NCBI GenBank assembly: GCA_028752905.1
Contig: JAQNBH010000015.1
Location: 32,199,529 to 32,263,528 of the forward strand
Length of the DNA: 64,000 nucleotides
Direction: 5' to 3'
DNA from: Cladorhizidae sp. MBARI D1340-BT2
Lineage: Eukaryota > Porifera > Demospongiae > Poecilosclerida > Cladorhizidae
Position numbers and translations under genes: made by a program. Shown piece by piece: positions 62,000-64,000 of this stretch (its first letter is position 1; every line of letters begins with the position of its first letter). Below the pieces are notes generated by a model that saw only the letters and a program-made list of their open reading frames with translations, was not told where the DNA came from and made no database searches.

Positions 62000-63530
62000 T
62001 TGCTGGTTGGTAACAATCTGGAGGTGCTCTGTTTCGATTTGAACGACATGGAATTGATGCCAGTGTCTCCACTTATGTTTGCTCAACTTGATTCTCTGTC
62101 TGTGTTTGTGATGGTGCTTCTTGGTCTGTACTTGGAAGTTCTTTTTTCATTCCTGGAGGTTCAGTGGATTCGGTTCTCGGCATAAGTTCTCGACCGATTC
62201 TGGAATATTTGACTTCAGGCCCCATAGAACTACAATCTGAATATCTTGCAATCATGCTGTCTATGTGACACCGCACATCGCTCCCGTCCATCAACTTAAC
62301 CAAATAGGATAGGGGTCCAGTCACCTTGATTATGGTTTCTGGTATCCACTTGTGCTTTGATGGTATAAAATCCTCCACGTACACAAGACAAATGTTCTCA
62401 GTGCCTTCTTGTTGTCATGGCCTTCTTTATGTCTCATCTGTCTTCCCTCCACTCGGTTTGAAATTTTTGGAAATAAGTTATCCAAACAACATTTCAGGCG
62501 TCGACCCATAAGTACTCTGAGGGCAGAACTGCTGTTGAGTGAGGTGTAATGCGGTACTTGAAAACAAACTTTGATAACTTTTCCTTGACAGAGGAACCTT
62601 CCCCTCGGCGTTTACGTAACTGTTTCAACAGCTCTTTCTGCCAAACCTTTAGAAGAAGGGTGGTAAGGTGTAGACATTACATACTTAATCCCATTCCTTT
62701 CCATGAACACTTTGAATTCATCGCTTGTAAAGGAGGGACCATTATCTTTATCTGTCACAATCTTGTGAGGAAGACCGTGAGTAGCAAAAAGCGACCTTAG
62801 CTTTTCAAATTAATTGTTTTTGGTGTTGTAATCGAAGACATCACTTGAACCTCCAACCACTTTGAATAAGCAACTACCCTGATAAGGTACATTGACCCAT
62901 GAACGGACCTCCATAATCTAGATGTGGTCGACTCCAGGGTATTTCTGGCCACAAGGGTGAAGTGGTGCTGAAGCAGGTGAGTGTTGATGCTCTTGACAGT
63001 ACAGCTTCTAGCCATGGTCACAATGACTGCATCCATTTTTGGCCACCACACATAAGACTGGCTAAGGCCTTCATCTTATGATCCTGTGTGTGACACATGG
63101 AGTTCTCCTAACACCAATCTCCTTCCTATTAATTTTATGGAACTAACACTCATGATCCCCATGTAGCAAACATACATCGAGGGTACTAAGTTCATTCTGT
63201 CTCACTCGGTATGGTTTCAGGTCTTCACTTCTGTCTTGTCTTGATATGGCCATCCATGCATAACATAAGTCAACAACTTGTTTAAAACTTGATTCTTGGC
63301 CGTCCATCACTTGATGTCTGCCGCATTAATACTAGTCATTTCCAATTTATTCAACAGATGATTGAGGTCTCCTGGTAGTTTTACTGAGGGGGTTGTCACT
63401 CGACTAGGTAATCCACTCAAAGCATCAGCATTACCCAGTTTCTTCCCAGATTTATAGCGAATTGCATGCCTGTATGCACTCAGAGTAGGTGCCCATCGTT
63501 GAATTCATGATGATGCAAGAGGTGGAATCT
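62000..63530 (-). pseudogene. Decayed Ty3/gypsy pol (RNase H end, then integrase)
   Basis: Minus-strand order: RNase H tail LSAYRHAIRYKSGKKLGNAD near 63410-63490, the zinc-finger region, SKWLEVQVMSS near 62840-62880, an integrase core ATHGLPHKIVTDKDNGPSF (the Asp block) near 62730-62790, STPYHPSSKGLAERAV (the Glu block) near 62630-62690, and the tail WIPETIIKVTGPLSYLVKL near 62285-62345. Several stops and shifts. Conventional RT-RH-integrase order, unlike the element at 44767-50309. Confidence 0.8.
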
Positions 63531-64000
63531 GTTGGTGACTTTATTTTCGATAAACACAACCTACGTGAAGATATGCCTTGCTATCTTAGCAATACTTCGT
63601 AAAACTCCCTAGCAACCATACCACATGGGATAGCATTGGTATTGACCAACATTGTGGTTAGTATTTGTTGCCATAAAACATACCACAAAACCACATTGAG
63701 GTGAATCTCATTTGAACTTGGTAATTCTTGTTTTGATGTGTGTTTAGTCAGTAAAAATAATAAACTACTTTCACGATATTTTTATTATATATCAATAATT
63801 TGTTAGAAGGAAAAGAAAAATACAAGATGTACCGCGAATACACTAATACCGTATGCAACAATGTTGAAATAGGGTTCAGGAGACTCTAAAACGACGTGTC
63901 CTATCCTAGGAATGAGTGTTTTGAATGTGCCTTCAATCATAACAATGAAACCATATTACTCTATGTCTACAGTGTACAACAATTTGATATTTTTAAACAT
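63531..64000. other. No gene recognised
   Basis: AT-rich end of the window with no supported feature. Confidence 0.4.

Overview
This window is eukaryotic and metazoan. It carries a spliced sorting nexin of the SNX5/SNX6 type and a spliced gene with the MNNL and DSL modules of Notch ligands. Many introns are very short (54 to 66 nt) and the AT-rich flanks are full of transposons, which fits a sponge or another early-branching invertebrate. The species call is inference only. There are no bacterial operons, rRNA, tRNA or CRISPR loci.

Layout, left half (1 to about 19.6 kb, + strand): ten phase-consistent exons of the SNX5/6-like gene run from 1711 to 19629 and encode 300 residues of the PX helical hairpin and the BAR coiled coils. 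The N-terminal PX exons lie left of the window and the last short exon was not found. The introns are swollen by tandem repeats, several of which start at or very near splice junctions. The array at 1-770 is a 35-bp unit made of the preceding exon's 3' end plus its 5' splice site. Transposon relics sit in the introns: a hAT element with 16-bp TIRs, a Tc1/mariner element inserted in a 26-bp satellite, a second Tc1 fragment, a degenerate pogo-like piece and a piggyBac-type MITE.

Middle (19.6 to 32.7 kb): transposon-rich DNA. It has a piggyBac relic, a 433-bp pogo-like mini-element that keeps its DNA-binding exon, a palindromic CCCGGG repeat, a family of foldback elements, two LINE fragments, and an intact 671-aa DDE transposase gene (minus strand) with its own TIRs, nested in a foldback copy.

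Right half (32.7 to 56.4 kb, minus strand): one gene reads Cys-rich exon, MNNL, DSL, transmembrane helix, then a cytoplasmic tail built from 19 tandem small exons plus a terminal exon. Eighteen repeat exons are 54 nt and one is 57 nt, all in the same phase, separated by 54-66 nt introns of variable length. The terminal exon ends in an in-frame stop. From DNA alone the locus looks like a minisatellite, but it reads as a gene with exon-by-exon tail amplification, and it is the most novel item here. All listed exons join in one open frame of 706 residues plus stop. Its 5.5-kb intron holds a Tigger/pogo relic. Its 14.3-kb intron holds a young LTR retrotransposon with pol order protease-integrase-RT-RNase H (Gmr1-type) inserted in the centre of a foldback element, and a broken DUF7869-like gene.

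Far right (56.4 to 64 kb): a strong hairpin, a gag relic (+), and a decayed conventional gypsy element (minus, RNase H then integrase). No further exon of the DSL gene was recognised there.
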